From positions 1,451,595 to 1,515,594 of the forward strand of contig JAWPMO010000001.1 of the NCBI GenBank assembly GCA_033344875.1: a DNA stretch of 64,000 nt, in the 5' to 3' direction. Positions within the stretch are counted from its first letter, which is position 1, and each line of letters opens with the position of its first letter. The position numbers were made by a program, and so were the translations under genes. The notes beneath the pieces were generated by a model, which saw only the letters and a program-made list of their open reading frames with translations, made no database searches and was not told where the DNA came from. The stretch comes from Ilumatobacteraceae bacterium (GTDB taxonomy: Bacteria; Actinomycetota; Acidimicrobiia; Acidimicrobiales; Ilumatobacteraceae). Shown here piece after piece: positions 53,104-63,971 of the stretch.

Positions 53104-55242
53104 TCAACTCTTGGCGAGGAAGCCTTCGTCTTCTTCGGTGAAGATGAGGTCGAGCTCGTCGAGCAGAATCGGGTGGTTCGCCAGGCCGGGGTCGGCGTCG
53201 ACGATCTCGAACGCGGCCTCGCGGGCGAGCGCCACCAACTCCCGATCCCTCCGCAGGGAGGCGAGCTTCAGGTCGCTTCGGCCCTTCTGCGCGGTGGACA
53301 TCAGCGTGCCCTCGCCGCGCAGGTCGAGGTCGACCTCGGCCAGCTCGAAACCGTCGGTCGAGGCAACCAACGCCTCGACTCGCGGGTTGCCGCCGTCGGC
53401 CGGGTCGTGCTCCTGGGTGACGAGCCAACACGTCGAGGCGTGCCGGCCGCGACCGACGCGTCCACGCAACTGATGGAGCTGGGCGATACCGAACCGGTCG
53501 GCGTCGAGGATCACCATCATGGTGGCGTTCGGCACGTCGACGCCGACCTCGATCACGGTGGTGGCCACGAGCACGTCGAGGTCGCCCTCGCGGAACCGGT
53601 CCATCGTCTCCTGCTTCTCCGCCGACGACAGACGGCCGTGCAGAAGACCGATGCGCAGGCCCTGGAGCTCCTGGTGCACGAGCCGTTCGAACGTCTCCTC
53701 GGCCGACGCCACCTCGAGCTTCTCGCTCTCGTCGATCAGCGGGCACACGACGTAGGCCTGACGCCCCTCCCCCACTTCATGGCGTACGTCGGCCCACACC
53801 TCGACCTCGAGCAGCGGACCGTTCGCCCACTTGGTGACGATCGGCGTGCGGCCCGGCGGCAACTCGTCGAGCACGCTCACGTCGAGGTCGCCGTAGACCG
53901 TCATCGCCGCCGTGCGCGGGATCGGGGTGGCCGTCATCACGAGCACGTCGGGCACGTGACCGGCCGACTTGTCGCGCAGCGCCGCCCGCTGCTCGACACC
54001 GAAACGGTGCTGCTCGTCGACGACGACCGCTCCGAGACTGGCGAAGTCGACGCTCTCCTGGATCAGCGCGTGGGTGCCGATCGCGATATCGACCGTGCCG
54101 TCGGCGAGGCCGGCGAGCACGTCCTTGCGCTCGCTGCCGGTCACTCGGTTGGTGAGCAACTCGACCCGTAGCGGCCGGTCGCCGAACAGGTTGCCGGGGT
54201 CCGGCACCTTGAGGTCGCCCAGCATCTCGCGGACACCGGTCGCGTGCTGTTCGGCCAGTACCTCGGTCGGCGCCATGAGGGCACCCTGGTGGCCGCCCTG
54301 CACCGCGGCGAGCAGGGTCGACACGGCGACGACGGTCTTGCCGGCACCGACGTCGCCCTGCAGGAGGCGGTGCATCGGGTGCGGCGAGGCGAGGTCGGCC
54401 TCGATCTCGCCGATCGCACGGGCCTGCGCCGTCGTGAGCGGATACGGGAGCGCGTCGTGGAAGCGACGGACCAGCTCGCCGCCGATGTCGTGCGACAGGC
54501 CTTGCGAGGAACGCTCGAGTTCACGCTTGCGCAACACGAGCGAGAGCTGGACCCGCAGCAGCTCGTCGAACGCGAGCCGGCGGCGGGCCTGCTCCTTCTC
54601 GCGGATCGACTCGGGTCCGTGGATCGACCACAGCGCCGCACCCCGGTCGATGAGCGACAACCGCCGGACGACCTCGGCCGGGACCGGGTCGGCGATGCCT
54701 CGCTCCTGGGATCGGCGCAGCGCCTCTTCGATCCACCCGGCGAGTTCCCAGGTGTTGAGCTGCGCCTTCTCGCTCTGTGGGTAGATCGGCACGATCTTGC
54801 CGGTGCGATCGCCGATCAGGTCGACGATCGGGTTCGCCATCTGCAGACCACCGCGGTACGTGTCGGGCTTGCCGAACAGGGCGACCTGGAGGCCCTCTTT
54901 GAGCTGCCGCTCGCGCCACGGCTGGTTGAAGAACACGAGGTCCATCCGCCCGGACCCATCCCCCACGTTGACGTTGACCATCGTGCGTCGGTTGCGGGTC
55001 GTGCGCTTGGTCACCGAACGGACGGTGACGAGCACGAGCGCTTCCTCACCGGGCACGAGGTCGGCGATGCGGGCCTCGTTGGTGCGGTCGACCCAACGGC
55101 GCGGATACGTCGTGACCAGGTCGAGCACCGTGTCGACGCCGACCGCCGCCAACGACGCATGCTTCTTCTCACCGACACCCTTGAGCTGACCGACGTCGAT
55201 CGCCTGCCAGTCGCGGAACGTGATCGGTGGGCGTTCGTGCAC
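53104..55242 (-). CDS. recG: ATP-dependent DNA helicase RecG
   Basis: A 712-residue helicase that reverses stalled forks and processes branched DNA. The wedge OB-fold is in the N-terminal 200 residues (NVNVGDGSGRMDLVFFNQPW, GGLQMANPIVDLIG). Motif I is GDVGAGKT, motif Ia MAPTEVLAEQH, motif II DEQH, motif III VMTATPIPRT, motif V ATTVIEVGVDVPNATMMVI and motif VI QLRGRVGRG. The terminal TRG element DLDLRGEGTLMSTAQKG is present. Length is typical for actinobacteria. It follows the DAK gene by 10 bp. Confidence 0.97.
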   Translation of the reverse strand: MHERPPITFRDWQAIDVGQLKGVGEKKHASLAAVGVDTVLDLVTTYPRRWVDRTNEARIADLVPGEEALVLVTVRSVTKRTTRNRRTMVNVNVGDGSGRMDLVFFNQPWRERQLKEGLQVALFGKPDTYRGGLQMANPIVDLIGDRTGKIVPIYPQSEKAQLNTWELAGWIEEALRRSQERGIADPVPAEVVRRLSLIDRGAALWSIHGPESIREKEQARRRLAFDELLRVQLSLVLRKRELERSSQGLSHDIGGELVRRFHDALPYPLTTAQARAIGEIEADLASPHPMHRLLQGDVGAGKTVVAVSTLLAAVQGGHQGALMAPTEVLAEQHATGVREMLGDLKVPDPGNLFGDRPLRVELLTNRVTGSERKDVLAGLADGTVDIAIGTHALIQESVDFASLGAVVVDEQHRFGVEQRAALRDKSAGHVPDVLVMTATPIPRTAAMTVYGDLDVSVLDELPPGRTPIVTKWANGPLLEVEVWADVRHEVGEGRQAYVVCPLIDESEKLEVASAEETFERLVHQELQGLRIGLLHGRLSSAEKQETMDRFREGDLDVLVATTVIEVGVDVPNATMMVILDADRFGIAQLHQLRGRVGRGRHASTCWLVTQEHDPADGGNPRVEALVASTDGFELAEVDLDLRGEGTLMSTAQKGRSDLKLASLRRDRELVALAREAAFEIVDADPGLANHPILLDELDLIFTEEDEGFLAKS

Positions 55243-55252
55243 GCCGACGTTT

Positions 55253-56935
55253 CTACTCGACGCCGAACAGGTATGGGTAGAGCGGCTGACCGCCGTAATG
55301 CACTTCGACCTGCACGTCGGCGTGCTCGTCGTCGAGCCAGGCCTCGAGGTCGGCGGTGACCGAACGGTCGGCGTCGGCGCCCGTGATCACCGTCAGGAGC
55401 TCACCGTCGTCGCCGAGCAGCAACTCGAGCAGCGAGCGAGACGTCGAACCCACGTCGTCGCCGACCGCGACGATGCCGTCGCCCTTGACGATGCCGATCC
55501 AGTCGCCGGTCGCGATCGCGCCGGCGTCGCTCTTCGAGTCGCGCACGGCCTGCGTGACCTCGCCCGTCGCCACGGACTCAGCGGCCTCGCGCATCTCGTC
55601 GACGTTGACCTCGCACTCGGCCTCGGGGTCGTAGACGACGAGCGCCGCGAGCGCCTCGGGCATCGTGCGCGTCGGGACGACACCGACCGACTTCGAGGTC
55701 AGGCCCGCGATCTGTTCAGCGACCGGGATGATGTTCTTGTTGTTCGGCAGGATCACGACACTGTCGGCGTTGACGTGCTCGACCACGTCGAGGAGCTCGG
55801 CTGTGGACGGGTTGAGCGTCTGACCACCGGCGACGATGCCCTGCACACCGAGGTTGTGGAACAGCTCGGCGAGGCCGTCGCCACTGCACACCGCCACCAC
55901 GGCGGTGGTGACCCGTGGCAAACCGGCTCCGGCGCGGGTCGGGACGTGGTCACCGGTGATCGCCGCTTCGCGGTTGGCATGCTCCTCGGCGACCTCTTCG
56001 AACAGGTCGGTGACGCGGATCTGCTTGGGACGCCCGTCGAGTTCGAGGGCGACCTCGATGGCGGCGCCGATGTCGTTGGTGTGCACGTGACAGTTCCAGA
56101 TGCCGTCGCCCCCGACGACGACGATCGAGTCACCGATCGCTCCCCACCCCTGCTTGAAGTCGTCGATCCGGTCGTCGAGCAGGTCCATGAAGTACATCAC
56201 CTCGTAGCGCTGCTCGCTCACGTCGAGCTCGCCGTCGGCGCCCGACGAACGCGCCGCGACCGCCTCGAGCTGCTCGCTCGACGGGCCGTCGGACTCGTCG
56301 GGTTCCGGCAGCGGCTCGCCGTCGATGATGTGCAGCGCCGAGTCGAGGAAGAGCAGGTAGCCGGCGCCGCCGGCGTCGACCACGCCGGCGTCCTTGAGCA
56401 CGGGGAGCAGTTCCGGCGTGTTGTCGAGCGCCGCCTTGCCGGCGGCGCGAGCGGCTCGCACGGTGTCGATGAGCGAGGCGTCGTCGGCGGATGCCGCCTT
56501 GGCGGCCTCGGCGCTCTCGCGCACCACCGTGAGGATCGTCCCCTCGATCGGCTTCAGCACCGCCTGGTAGGCCCCGGCCGACGCCGCGGTCAACGCATCG
56601 GCGACCTTCTGACCCGAACCCTCCGCCTGCTCCTTGAGGGTGGAGGCCAACCCGCGCAGGATCTGGCTGAGGATCACGCCGCTGTTGCCGCGGGCACCCA
56701 TGAGCGAACCGTGACTGATCGCATCGCAGGTCGCAGCGAGGTCGTCTGCGTCGGCGGTCTCCATCTCGGCGACGACCGCGTCGAGCGTGCGTGACATGTT
56801 GGTGCCGGTGTCGCCGTCGGGCACCGGGTAGACGTTGAGCTTGTTCAGGCCGGCAGCGTGTTGGCGCACGGTGTCGCGGAACGTCGTCATCACGTCGCGG
56901 AGGGCGTGGACATCCAGCCGTTCGAGAGTTGGCAC
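55253..56935 (-). CDS. DAK2/FakA (YloV) family fatty-acid kinase-like protein
   Basis: A 560-residue protein with the dihydroxyacetone-kinase L domain at residues 1-200: LNKLNVYPVPDGDTGTNMSRT with the Mg/ATP aspartates Asp 40 and Asp 42, GARGNSGVILSQILRG, and DAGGAGYLLFL. A DegV/FakB-like C-terminal region follows (VAVCSGDGLAELFHNLGVQGIVAGGQTLNPSTAEL, ILPNNKNIIPVAEQI), as in full-length FakA. FakA phosphorylates fatty acids delivered by a FakB protein; no fakB is in this window. GTG 56935 has TAACCT 7 nt upstream. It lies directly before recG, the conserved dak-recG neighbourhood of actinobacteria. Confidence 0.92.
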   Translation of the reverse strand: MPTLERLDVHALRDVMTTFRDTVRQHAAGLNKLNVYPVPDGDTGTNMSRTLDAVVAEMETADADDLAATCDAISHGSLMGARGNSGVILSQILRGLASTLKEQAEGSGQKVADALTAASAGAYQAVLKPIEGTILTVVRESAEAAKAASADDASLIDTVRAARAAGKAALDNTPELLPVLKDAGVVDAGGAGYLLFLDSALHIIDGEPLPEPDESDGPSSEQLEAVAARSSGADGELDVSEQRYEVMYFMDLLDDRIDDFKQGWGAIGDSIVVVGGDGIWNCHVHTNDIGAAIEVALELDGRPKQIRVTDLFEEVAEEHANREAAITGDHVPTRAGAGLPRVTTAVVAVCSGDGLAELFHNLGVQGIVAGGQTLNPSTAELLDVVEHVNADSVVILPNNKNIIPVAEQIAGLTSKSVGVVPTRTMPEALAALVVYDPEAECEVNVDEMREAAESVATGEVTQAVRDSKSDAGAIATGDWIGIVKGDGIVAVGDDVGSTSRSLLELLLGDDGELLTVITGADADRSVTADLEAWLDDEHADVQVEVHYGGQPLYPYLFGVE

Positions 56936-56942
56936 GGGCCAC

Positions 56943-56948
56943 AGGTTA
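56943..56948 (-). promoter_or_regulatory. -10 element of the DAK-recG operon
   Basis: On the minus strand TAACCT is 7 nt before GTG 56935 and lies over the 3' end of the upstream DUF6226 gene. Confidence 0.5.
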
Positions 56949-57710
56949 GTGGCGCATGTCACCGGGCGGTCCGGCGAGCCACGACGGCCCGGAACGTTCG
57001 TTCCACCCGGACGGGTCGGCGAGGATCTCGTCGACGACCTCCCTGGTTCGACGGCGGCGACGTGGCGCCGGGCCCGGGTCGAGGAACCGACGGTTCGACG
57101 GGGCGACGGAGAACCGGATCCCGGCGGGCAGCTCCCCCATTCCGATGTTGCGCGCCTGACGCCGACCGTCGTCGAGCACCGTGATCGACTGCCGACCCCG
57201 CCACAGGTGACGGAACTCGCCCGTCACGATCGGGCGCAGGTAGGAGTCCAGGTGGTCGATGACGTCCTGCGAACCGCTGTCGCACGCGTCGCAGCCGCAG
57301 TCGGGGATGAAGGCGATCCGGACCGCCGGGTCGCCCACGCCGAGCGTGACCCCGGCGTCGGGAACGTCCTCGATCCGACTCCGGCACACGACCAGCGAGA
57401 GCCCGCCACCGACCGAAGGCGTGACGAGACCCATCCGGGTGACCGCGGTCGCGGGCTGCTCGACCCACCGAGGTGCGGCGTCTCGATCGACGGTCGCGAG
57501 ACCGAGCCCGACCAGGGCATCGATCCAGGCGTCGGCGCGGGCGCCGATGATCCGCCACTTCGCCGGGTTCGTCAGTCGCGAGTACTCGTCGTCGGCCACG
57601 GTCCGGTCGGGCGGCGGGTGCGGATCGTCCCAGCGCTCCAGCCCGGTGGCCGAGCGCGTGAACGCCGCCTCCACCTCGGCCACCAGATCGGTCATGTCCA
57701 TCTGGTCCAT
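56946..57710 (-). CDS. DUF6226 family protein
   Basis: A 254-residue soluble protein found in actinobacteria. The family signature is IAFIPDCGCDACDSGSQDVI, with four clustered cysteines or acidic residues that may bind zinc, then LDSYLRPIVTGEFRHLWRG. An N-terminal helix (MDLTDLV-like start, EVEAAFTRSATGLERW) precedes it. The C-terminus is Arg/Pro-rich (PGPAPRRRRRTREVV). ATG 57710 is selected among nearby ATGs at 57701 and 57695. Function is unknown. Confidence 0.8.
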   Translation of the reverse strand: MDQMDMTDLVAEVEAAFTRSATGLERWDDPHPPPDRTVADDEYSRLTNPAKWRIIGARADAWIDALVGLGLATVDRDAAPRWVEQPATAVTRMGLVTPSVGGGLSLVVCRSRIEDVPDAGVTLGVGDPAVRIAFIPDCGCDACDSGSQDVIDHLDSYLRPIVTGEFRHLWRGRQSITVLDDGRRQARNIGMGELPAGIRFSVAPSNRRFLDPGPAPRRRRRTREVVDEILADPSGWNERSGPSWLAGPPGDMRH

Positions 57711-57821
57711 CGTGACGCGCCGATCCGGCCGGCTCGCGTCGGGTTTCCGCGTCGACCGTCCGCTCTCACACCGGACGAAACGCCCGATGCCCGCACCGAC
57801 ACGGGATGAGAGCATGCCGTC

Positions 57822-58418
57822 ATGGGCTTCCGGGACCGAGGGATCGAACCAGCGGACGGATTCGCCCGTCCGGGGTTCGTCGTTCGGCCGCTGGTACCCG
57901 GCGACGTGGTGCTCGACCACGAGGCCGTGATGTCGACGCGCACGTTCCTCTACCACTGGGAGCAGGACCCGCCGTACCCACCCGATGACTTCTCGGTGGA
58001 CGACAACCTCGAGGACCTCCGGAAAATGGACGCGGCGCACCGCGACGGGACCCGCTACACGTACACCGTCATGAACGCCGACGAGACCGAGTGCCTCGGC
58101 TGCATCTACCTCCTGCCCAACGACGATCGCCTGTACCGGACCGCGGTCGTGACGTCGGTCGACGGCACCGATCTGTCGTCGGTCGACGCGACGGTTGCGT
58201 TCTGGGTGCGCGCCTCGACGTGGGACGACGGATTCGAACGCCTCCTCCTCGAGGCGGTCCTCGGGTGGCTCCGCGACGATTGGCCACTGGTGCGATTCGT
58301 GATCATGACGAACGAGCATCTCGACCACCAGATCGCGACGATCGAGTCGCTGGGCCTGACGCGTCGCTTCACCTACGCCCGCGACCGCGACATGTACACG
58401 TCGTACGCCTACGCCTGA
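57822..58418 (+). CDS. GNAT-like N-acetyltransferase
   Basis: A 198-residue protein with the acetyltransferase layout: FVVRPLVPGDVVLDHEAVMSTRTFLYHWEQ near the N-terminus, then TYTVMNADETECLGCIYLLP (central strands), VAFWVRASTWDDGFERLLLEAVLGWLRDDWP and the terminal VRFVIMTNEHLDHQIATIESLGL with a Leu-Gly ending. The CoA pyrophosphate loop is poorly conserved, so activity is uncertain. It is divergent from the DUF6226 gene. The substrate is unknown. Confidence 0.75.
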   Translation: MGFRDRGIEPADGFARPGFVVRPLVPGDVVLDHEAVMSTRTFLYHWEQDPPYPPDDFSVDDNLEDLRKMDAAHRDGTRYTYTVMNADETECLGCIYLLPNDDRLYRTAVVTSVDGTDLSSVDATVAFWVRASTWDDGFERLLLEAVLGWLRDDWPLVRFVIMTNEHLDHQIATIESLGLTRRFTYARDRDMYTSYAYA

Positions 58419-58425
58419 GACCGGG

Positions 58426-58764
58426 TTGCTCGCCATCCTGCCCGGCGACCTGAGCTTCGGGCGCGGCGAACTGCCGCGCTACCGACCGAACGCTTTGCTG
58501 ATCGGGTTCTCGATACGAGACATCCGTCGGCCGCCCAGCGCCCGGTTCTCCGAAGCGCTCGACACCAACCCAGTGCTGCTGTACCTGCTCGGCGCCCGCG
58601 TGCACATCGACATCCGGGAGGACGGCATGAACCTCGTCGACCAACACGGTTCGGCGATCGACGTCTTGACGTGGGCCGATCCGGAACGGCGACTCGTGCT
58701 GTCCCGGCGCTGGGCCGACGACGGTCCGAGGCTGGGTCTGTTCTTCACGAACGGGCAACGCTGA
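58426..58764 (+). CDS. Hypothetical 112-residue protein
   Basis: A short frame starting at TTG 58426, 7 bp after the GNAT stop. The C-terminal half (ARVHIDIREDGMNLVDQHGSAIDVLTWADPERRLVLSRRWAD) reads like a genuine beta-rich protein. The N-terminal half is less convincing, and the opposite strand is also open here. No family is recognised. Confidence 0.4.
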   Translation: MLAILPGDLSFGRGELPRYRPNALLIGFSIRDIRRPPSARFSEALDTNPVLLYLLGARVHIDIREDGMNLVDQHGSAIDVLTWADPERRLVLSRRWADDGPRLGLFFTNGQR

Positions 58765-58871
58765 CGATCAGCCCTCCATGTGGCACGGCCCTGGGCCACC
58801 TGCTGTGTCGACCTGCTGTACCGGCGTGGCCTCGTGCCGGCATGGCGAATGGCGGCAAGACCCCGGCAACA

Positions 58872-58887
58872 TCGAACGTCAGTTCGA
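58872..58887. promoter_or_regulatory. LexA-binding SOS box
   Basis: TCGAAC GTCA GTTCGA is a perfect match to the actinobacterial SOS operator TCGAAC-N4-GTTCGA. It lies 33 bp upstream of ATG 58921, where it would cover the -35 region of that gene. Confidence 0.75.
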
Positions 58888-58908
58888 AACTCTGTCACAC
58901 CCCTTCAT

Positions 58909-58914
58909 CATGAT
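58909..58914 (+). promoter_or_regulatory. -10 element of the second DUF222/HNH gene
   Basis: CATGAT is 6 nt before ATG 58921 and follows TCTGTCACACCCCTTC, the block shared with the upstream region at 15708-15745. Confidence 0.45.
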
Positions 58915-58920
58915 GGGGGC

Positions 58921-60297
58921 ATGAACGACGCAGAGGTGCGCACGGCGGTGGAGGCGCTGGTCCAGACCGACCTGTCGGTCGCCGGCCATGCCGAGCTGTC
59001 CGACGCCGGGCGGGCGGTGGCTCGGCTGCAGTCGTTCGTCGATCACGCCAAGGTGCAGATCGCCCGACGTGGCCGGCAGCTCGCCGCCGAGGGCGACACG
59101 TCGTCGGCCCACACCCTGATCGACGAGGGGCGGTGCACCGGCTCCGACGCCAAGCACACCGACGGCCGCGACCGGGTGTGCGGCGACCTGCCCGAGTTCG
59201 AGGACGCACTGGCCTCCGGCGCCGTGACCGGGGCCCACCTCGATGCACTGGCACACCACACGAAGTCGCTGACCGACGAAGAGCGCTCCGATCTCGCGGC
59301 GATCACCGACGAGCTGATCGCCGACGCCACCGACCAGCCACCGGCGCTGTTCGACCGGACGGTCAAGGGGCGTATCGACGCGATCCGCAACCAGCACCGC
59401 CCCGACGACGCCGCCGAAGAGCTCGACCGGCAACGCGCCGCCTCGTGCGTGAAGCGGTGGACCGATCGCGACACGGGCATGAAGAACACGATGCTGTCGC
59501 TCGACCCGATCCGAGACGCGTCGCTGTGGAACGTGATCGACCACCACCTGGCTCGCTTGCGGCACGATCCTGCCAACGCCGATCGGCCGTTCGCCCAGCT
59601 CCAGGTCGAGGCCGTGCTCGCATCGGTCGACGCGACGGCGGGCGCTCAGCGGATCCCCGAGATCGTCGCCCACGTCGACCACCGGTCGCTGTGCCATGGC
59701 CGCCACGCCGACACGCTCGCCGAAACCGCCGACGGCACTGGGCTTCCCGTGGCGACGGTCCAACGACTCTGCTGCGAGGCGATCATCCAAGCGGTCGTCG
59801 TACGACCCGACGGCACCGTCGATCGGCTGTGCGCCGAGCAGCGGACGGCCGATCGCCGTCAACGTCGGATGCTCGAGGCGATGTACTCGTCGTGCGCTCA
59901 TCCGCACTGCGCGGTGTCGTTCACCGCGTGCCGCATGCACCACGTGACGTGGTGGACCAAGGGCGGCAAGACGGTGCTCTCGAATCTGCTGCCGTTGTGC
60001 GAGACGCATCACCACCTCGTCCACGAGGGTCGGTGGAGCCTCGAGATCGCCAACGACCGTGCGGTCACCTGGCTCCGGCCCGACGGCAGCGTCTGGCTCA
60101 CCGACGCCGGCCCCGATCGCACGATGACGCCACGGGCCGGGCCACCGGCCAGGGCCTCGGCCGACCGGTGCGAGCGACCGCCCGGCCGGCCACCCCCTGC
60201 CGCCACCCACGACGAACCCGTCGGCGACGGTGGCCGCGAACCCGGCGAGCCGACCGGAAACAGACCGGCACCGGACGGACAGACGAGCCTCCTCTGA
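58921..60297 (+). CDS. DUF222 domain HNH endonuclease (13E12 type) 2, SOS-boxed
   Basis: A 458-residue paralogue of the protein at 15746. The DUF222 region covers about 1-310. The HNH module has SSCAHPHCAVSFTACRMHHVTWW and LSNLLPLCETHHHLVH, with the paired His, Asn and final His needed for a metal-dependent nuclease, and zinc-type Cys pairs. A disordered Pro/Gly/Arg tail of about 70 residues (after TWLRPDGSVWL) is longer than in paralogue 1. A perfect SOS box upstream implies induction by DNA damage. Related mycobacterial 13E12 genes include known LexA targets. Confidence 0.88.
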   Translation: MNDAEVRTAVEALVQTDLSVAGHAELSDAGRAVARLQSFVDHAKVQIARRGRQLAAEGDTSSAHTLIDEGRCTGSDAKHTDGRDRVCGDLPEFEDALASGAVTGAHLDALAHHTKSLTDEERSDLAAITDELIADATDQPPALFDRTVKGRIDAIRNQHRPDDAAEELDRQRAASCVKRWTDRDTGMKNTMLSLDPIRDASLWNVIDHHLARLRHDPANADRPFAQLQVEAVLASVDATAGAQRIPEIVAHVDHRSLCHGRHADTLAETADGTGLPVATVQRLCCEAIIQAVVVRPDGTVDRLCAEQRTADRRQRRMLEAMYSSCAHPHCAVSFTACRMHHVTWWTKGGKTVLSNLLPLCETHHHLVHEGRWSLEIANDRAVTWLRPDGSVWLTDAGPDRTMTPRAGPPARASADRCERPPGRPPPAATHDEPVGDGGREPGEPTGNRPAPDGQTSLL

Positions 60298-60322
60298 GGT
60301 GGCCGTTCCGAGGACCCGAACC

Positions 60323-60355
60323 ACGACCCGACCGGCCCGACGCCGGCCGGGTTGT
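60323..60355 (+). terminator. Hairpin after the second HNH gene
   Basis: ACCCGACCGGC and GCCGGCCGGGT pair over 11 positions with one mismatch around a 5-nt loop. The stem extends by three further pairs if one G-U is counted. It lies 25 nt past the stop at 60297. Confidence 0.5.
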
Positions 60356-60498
60356 CCGGCTGCCCTCGAGCCGCCGGAGCCGCGAACTGCTCGGTTTCGG
60401 GTTGTCCCCACCATGAGACGGGGGGCGGCCGGGCTGCGGCGACGCCGACCGATCCCTACCGTGGAGACCGTCCCAGCCACTTGTGAAACGGACTCGTC

Positions 60499-60696
60499 AT
60501 GACCATCGTGCTCTGGCTCATCCTCCTCGTCATCTCCTGGCCGCTGGCGCTGCTGGCACTGCTCGCCTATCCGATTGCGTGGGTGGTGTTGCTCCCCTTC
60601 CGGATCGTGGGCATCTCCGTCTCGGGGGTGCTCGAGTTCCTGCGCGCGGCCGTGATGCTCCCGGCACGCCTGCTCGGCGGCGGCCGACGTCGCTGA
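60499..60696 (+). CDS. Small two-helix membrane protein
   Basis: A 65-residue protein almost entirely hydrophobic: TIVLWLILLVISWPLALLALLAYPIAWVVLLPF forms one or two helices, a second amphipathic segment GVLEFLRAAVMLPARLL follows, and the end is basic (GGGRRR), fixing the C-terminus inside. No family is recognised. A TACCGT hexamer about 36 nt upstream is a candidate promoter. Confidence 0.65.
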   Translation: MTIVLWLILLVISWPLALLALLAYPIAWVVLLPFRIVGISVSGVLEFLRAAVMLPARLLGGGRRR

Positions 60697-60778
60697 CACG
60701 CCGAGCTCGACGGTCTGTCGCCGATTCCGCCGTAGGGTGGTGCGTTCCCGTTTTCCGGGACCGGTACAGAACGAGAGC

Positions 60779-63136
<2,358 letters not shown>

Positions 63137-63143
63137 GCGATCG

Positions 63144-63215
63144 CGAGTTGTGCCAGGGCGCCCCGTGACGACTGGTCGCAGTTCGCCTGTCGGCTCACGC
63201 TCCTGGCACAACTCG
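63144..63215. repeat. Long-spaced perfect inverted repeat before rpmB
   Basis: CGAGTTGTGCCAGG (63144-63157) and CCTGGCACAACTCG (63202-63215) are perfectly complementary, with 44 nt between. The element starts 7 bp after the helicase stop. It could be a terminator, a REP-type extragenic palindrome or a small mobile repeat. Confidence 0.7.
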
Positions 63216-63307
63216 TGATGGGGCCGGTTGGCGGGCGCACTTTCGCTGTTAGCATTCGATGGCTGTGTGGACGGACTACGTCCACGATCGTCTTTCAGGA
63301 GTATCAG

Positions 63308-63499
63308 ATGGCATCGGTTTGTGAAGTGTGTGGCAAGGGCCCCTCGTGGGGCATGTCGGTGTCGCACTCGCACCGTCGGACCAAGCGTCGCTGGAACCCG
63401 AACATCCAGCGTGTTCGTGCGCAGGTCAAGGGCGCGACCAAGCGCGTCAACGTGTGCACCAGCTGCATCAAGGCCGGCAAGATCGTCAAGGCTGGCTGA
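63308..63499 (+). CDS. rpmB: 50S ribosomal protein L28
   Basis: A 63-residue L28 of the zinc-containing type, with Cys 5, Cys 8, Cys 50 and Cys 53, and the family HSHRRTKRRWNPNIQRVRA. AGGAG precedes ATG 63308. It lies on the opposite strand to the DAK-recG pair with which rpmB is usually contiguous in actinobacteria, implying a local rearrangement or insertion. Confidence 0.95.
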   Translation: MASVCEVCGKGPSWGMSVSHSHRRTKRRWNPNIQRVRAQVKGATKRVNVCTSCIKAGKIVKAG

Positions 63500-63723
63500 T
63501 GCAGGGCGTCGTCAAAGCGTTCGACCCGGAATCGGGTCTCGGCGTCGTCATGTGCGATACCGATCTCGCTGACTACGACCTCGCCGGCGACGCGCTCGAG
63601 GGTTCCATCTTCCGGATGGTTCGCCAGGGTCAGCGCGTCGTGTTCGATCTCGACGATGCCGGGATGGCGACCCACCTCCGCCTCGGCTCCGAGATCGACA
63701 TGGGGACCCCCGGGACCCACTGA
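63499..63723 (+). CDS. Cold-shock-like OB-fold protein
   Basis: A 74-residue protein starting at the TGATG junction with rpmB. QGVVKAFDPESGLGVVM recalls the RNP-1 region of cold-shock domains (K-x-F-x-x-x-x-G-x-G), and QGQRVVFDLDDAGMATHLRLG gives the last strands. The aromatic RNP residues are partly lost (VVM in place of FI), so nucleic-acid binding is uncertain. Translational coupling with rpmB suggests a ribosome-related role. Confidence 0.7.
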   Translation: MQGVVKAFDPESGLGVVMCDTDLADYDLAGDALEGSIFRMVRQGQRVVFDLDDAGMATHLRLGSEIDMGTPGTH

Positions 63724-63971
63724 GCCTGCGCCCGGCGAACCGCCAGGCCGCTCGAACGCCCGTTTCCGTCCCATGGCTGGGATACCGGTAGCGGCGCACC
63801 GCCACGGTCACCCTTCCGGTGGATCGGGAGCCTCCAGCCGCTGCAAACGCTTTCACCGTTAGTTCAGCCGGAATCCATCTGTTTTTCAGATATTCACATC
63901 TGCACAAACTCGCCCCATGTCCTCCCGGTGGAGGTGTGCTCGCGCCCGTCCGATTTGTCACACTGGCATCA
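63724..63971 (+). other. Intergenic region, possibly a structured leader
   Basis: About 250 bp without a gene. It contains short stems (GGCG-AAC-CGCC near 63735; CCTCC-CGGT-GGAGG near 63930) and a T-rich stretch near 63882 that lowers local GC. No known riboswitch class was matched. Confidence 0.35.

Noticed and set aside
58369-58758. A 129-codon minus-strand gene overlapping the hypothetical gene at 58426
   Set aside because: Its translation lacks secondary-structure pattern and overlaps the end of the GNAT gene; the plus-strand frame is somewhat better, though still weak.
63724-63971. Cyclic-di-AMP or cobalamin riboswitch
   Set aside because: Some stems and a GGGTGAC-like string are present, but the conserved core sequences of these classes could not be aligned on either strand.
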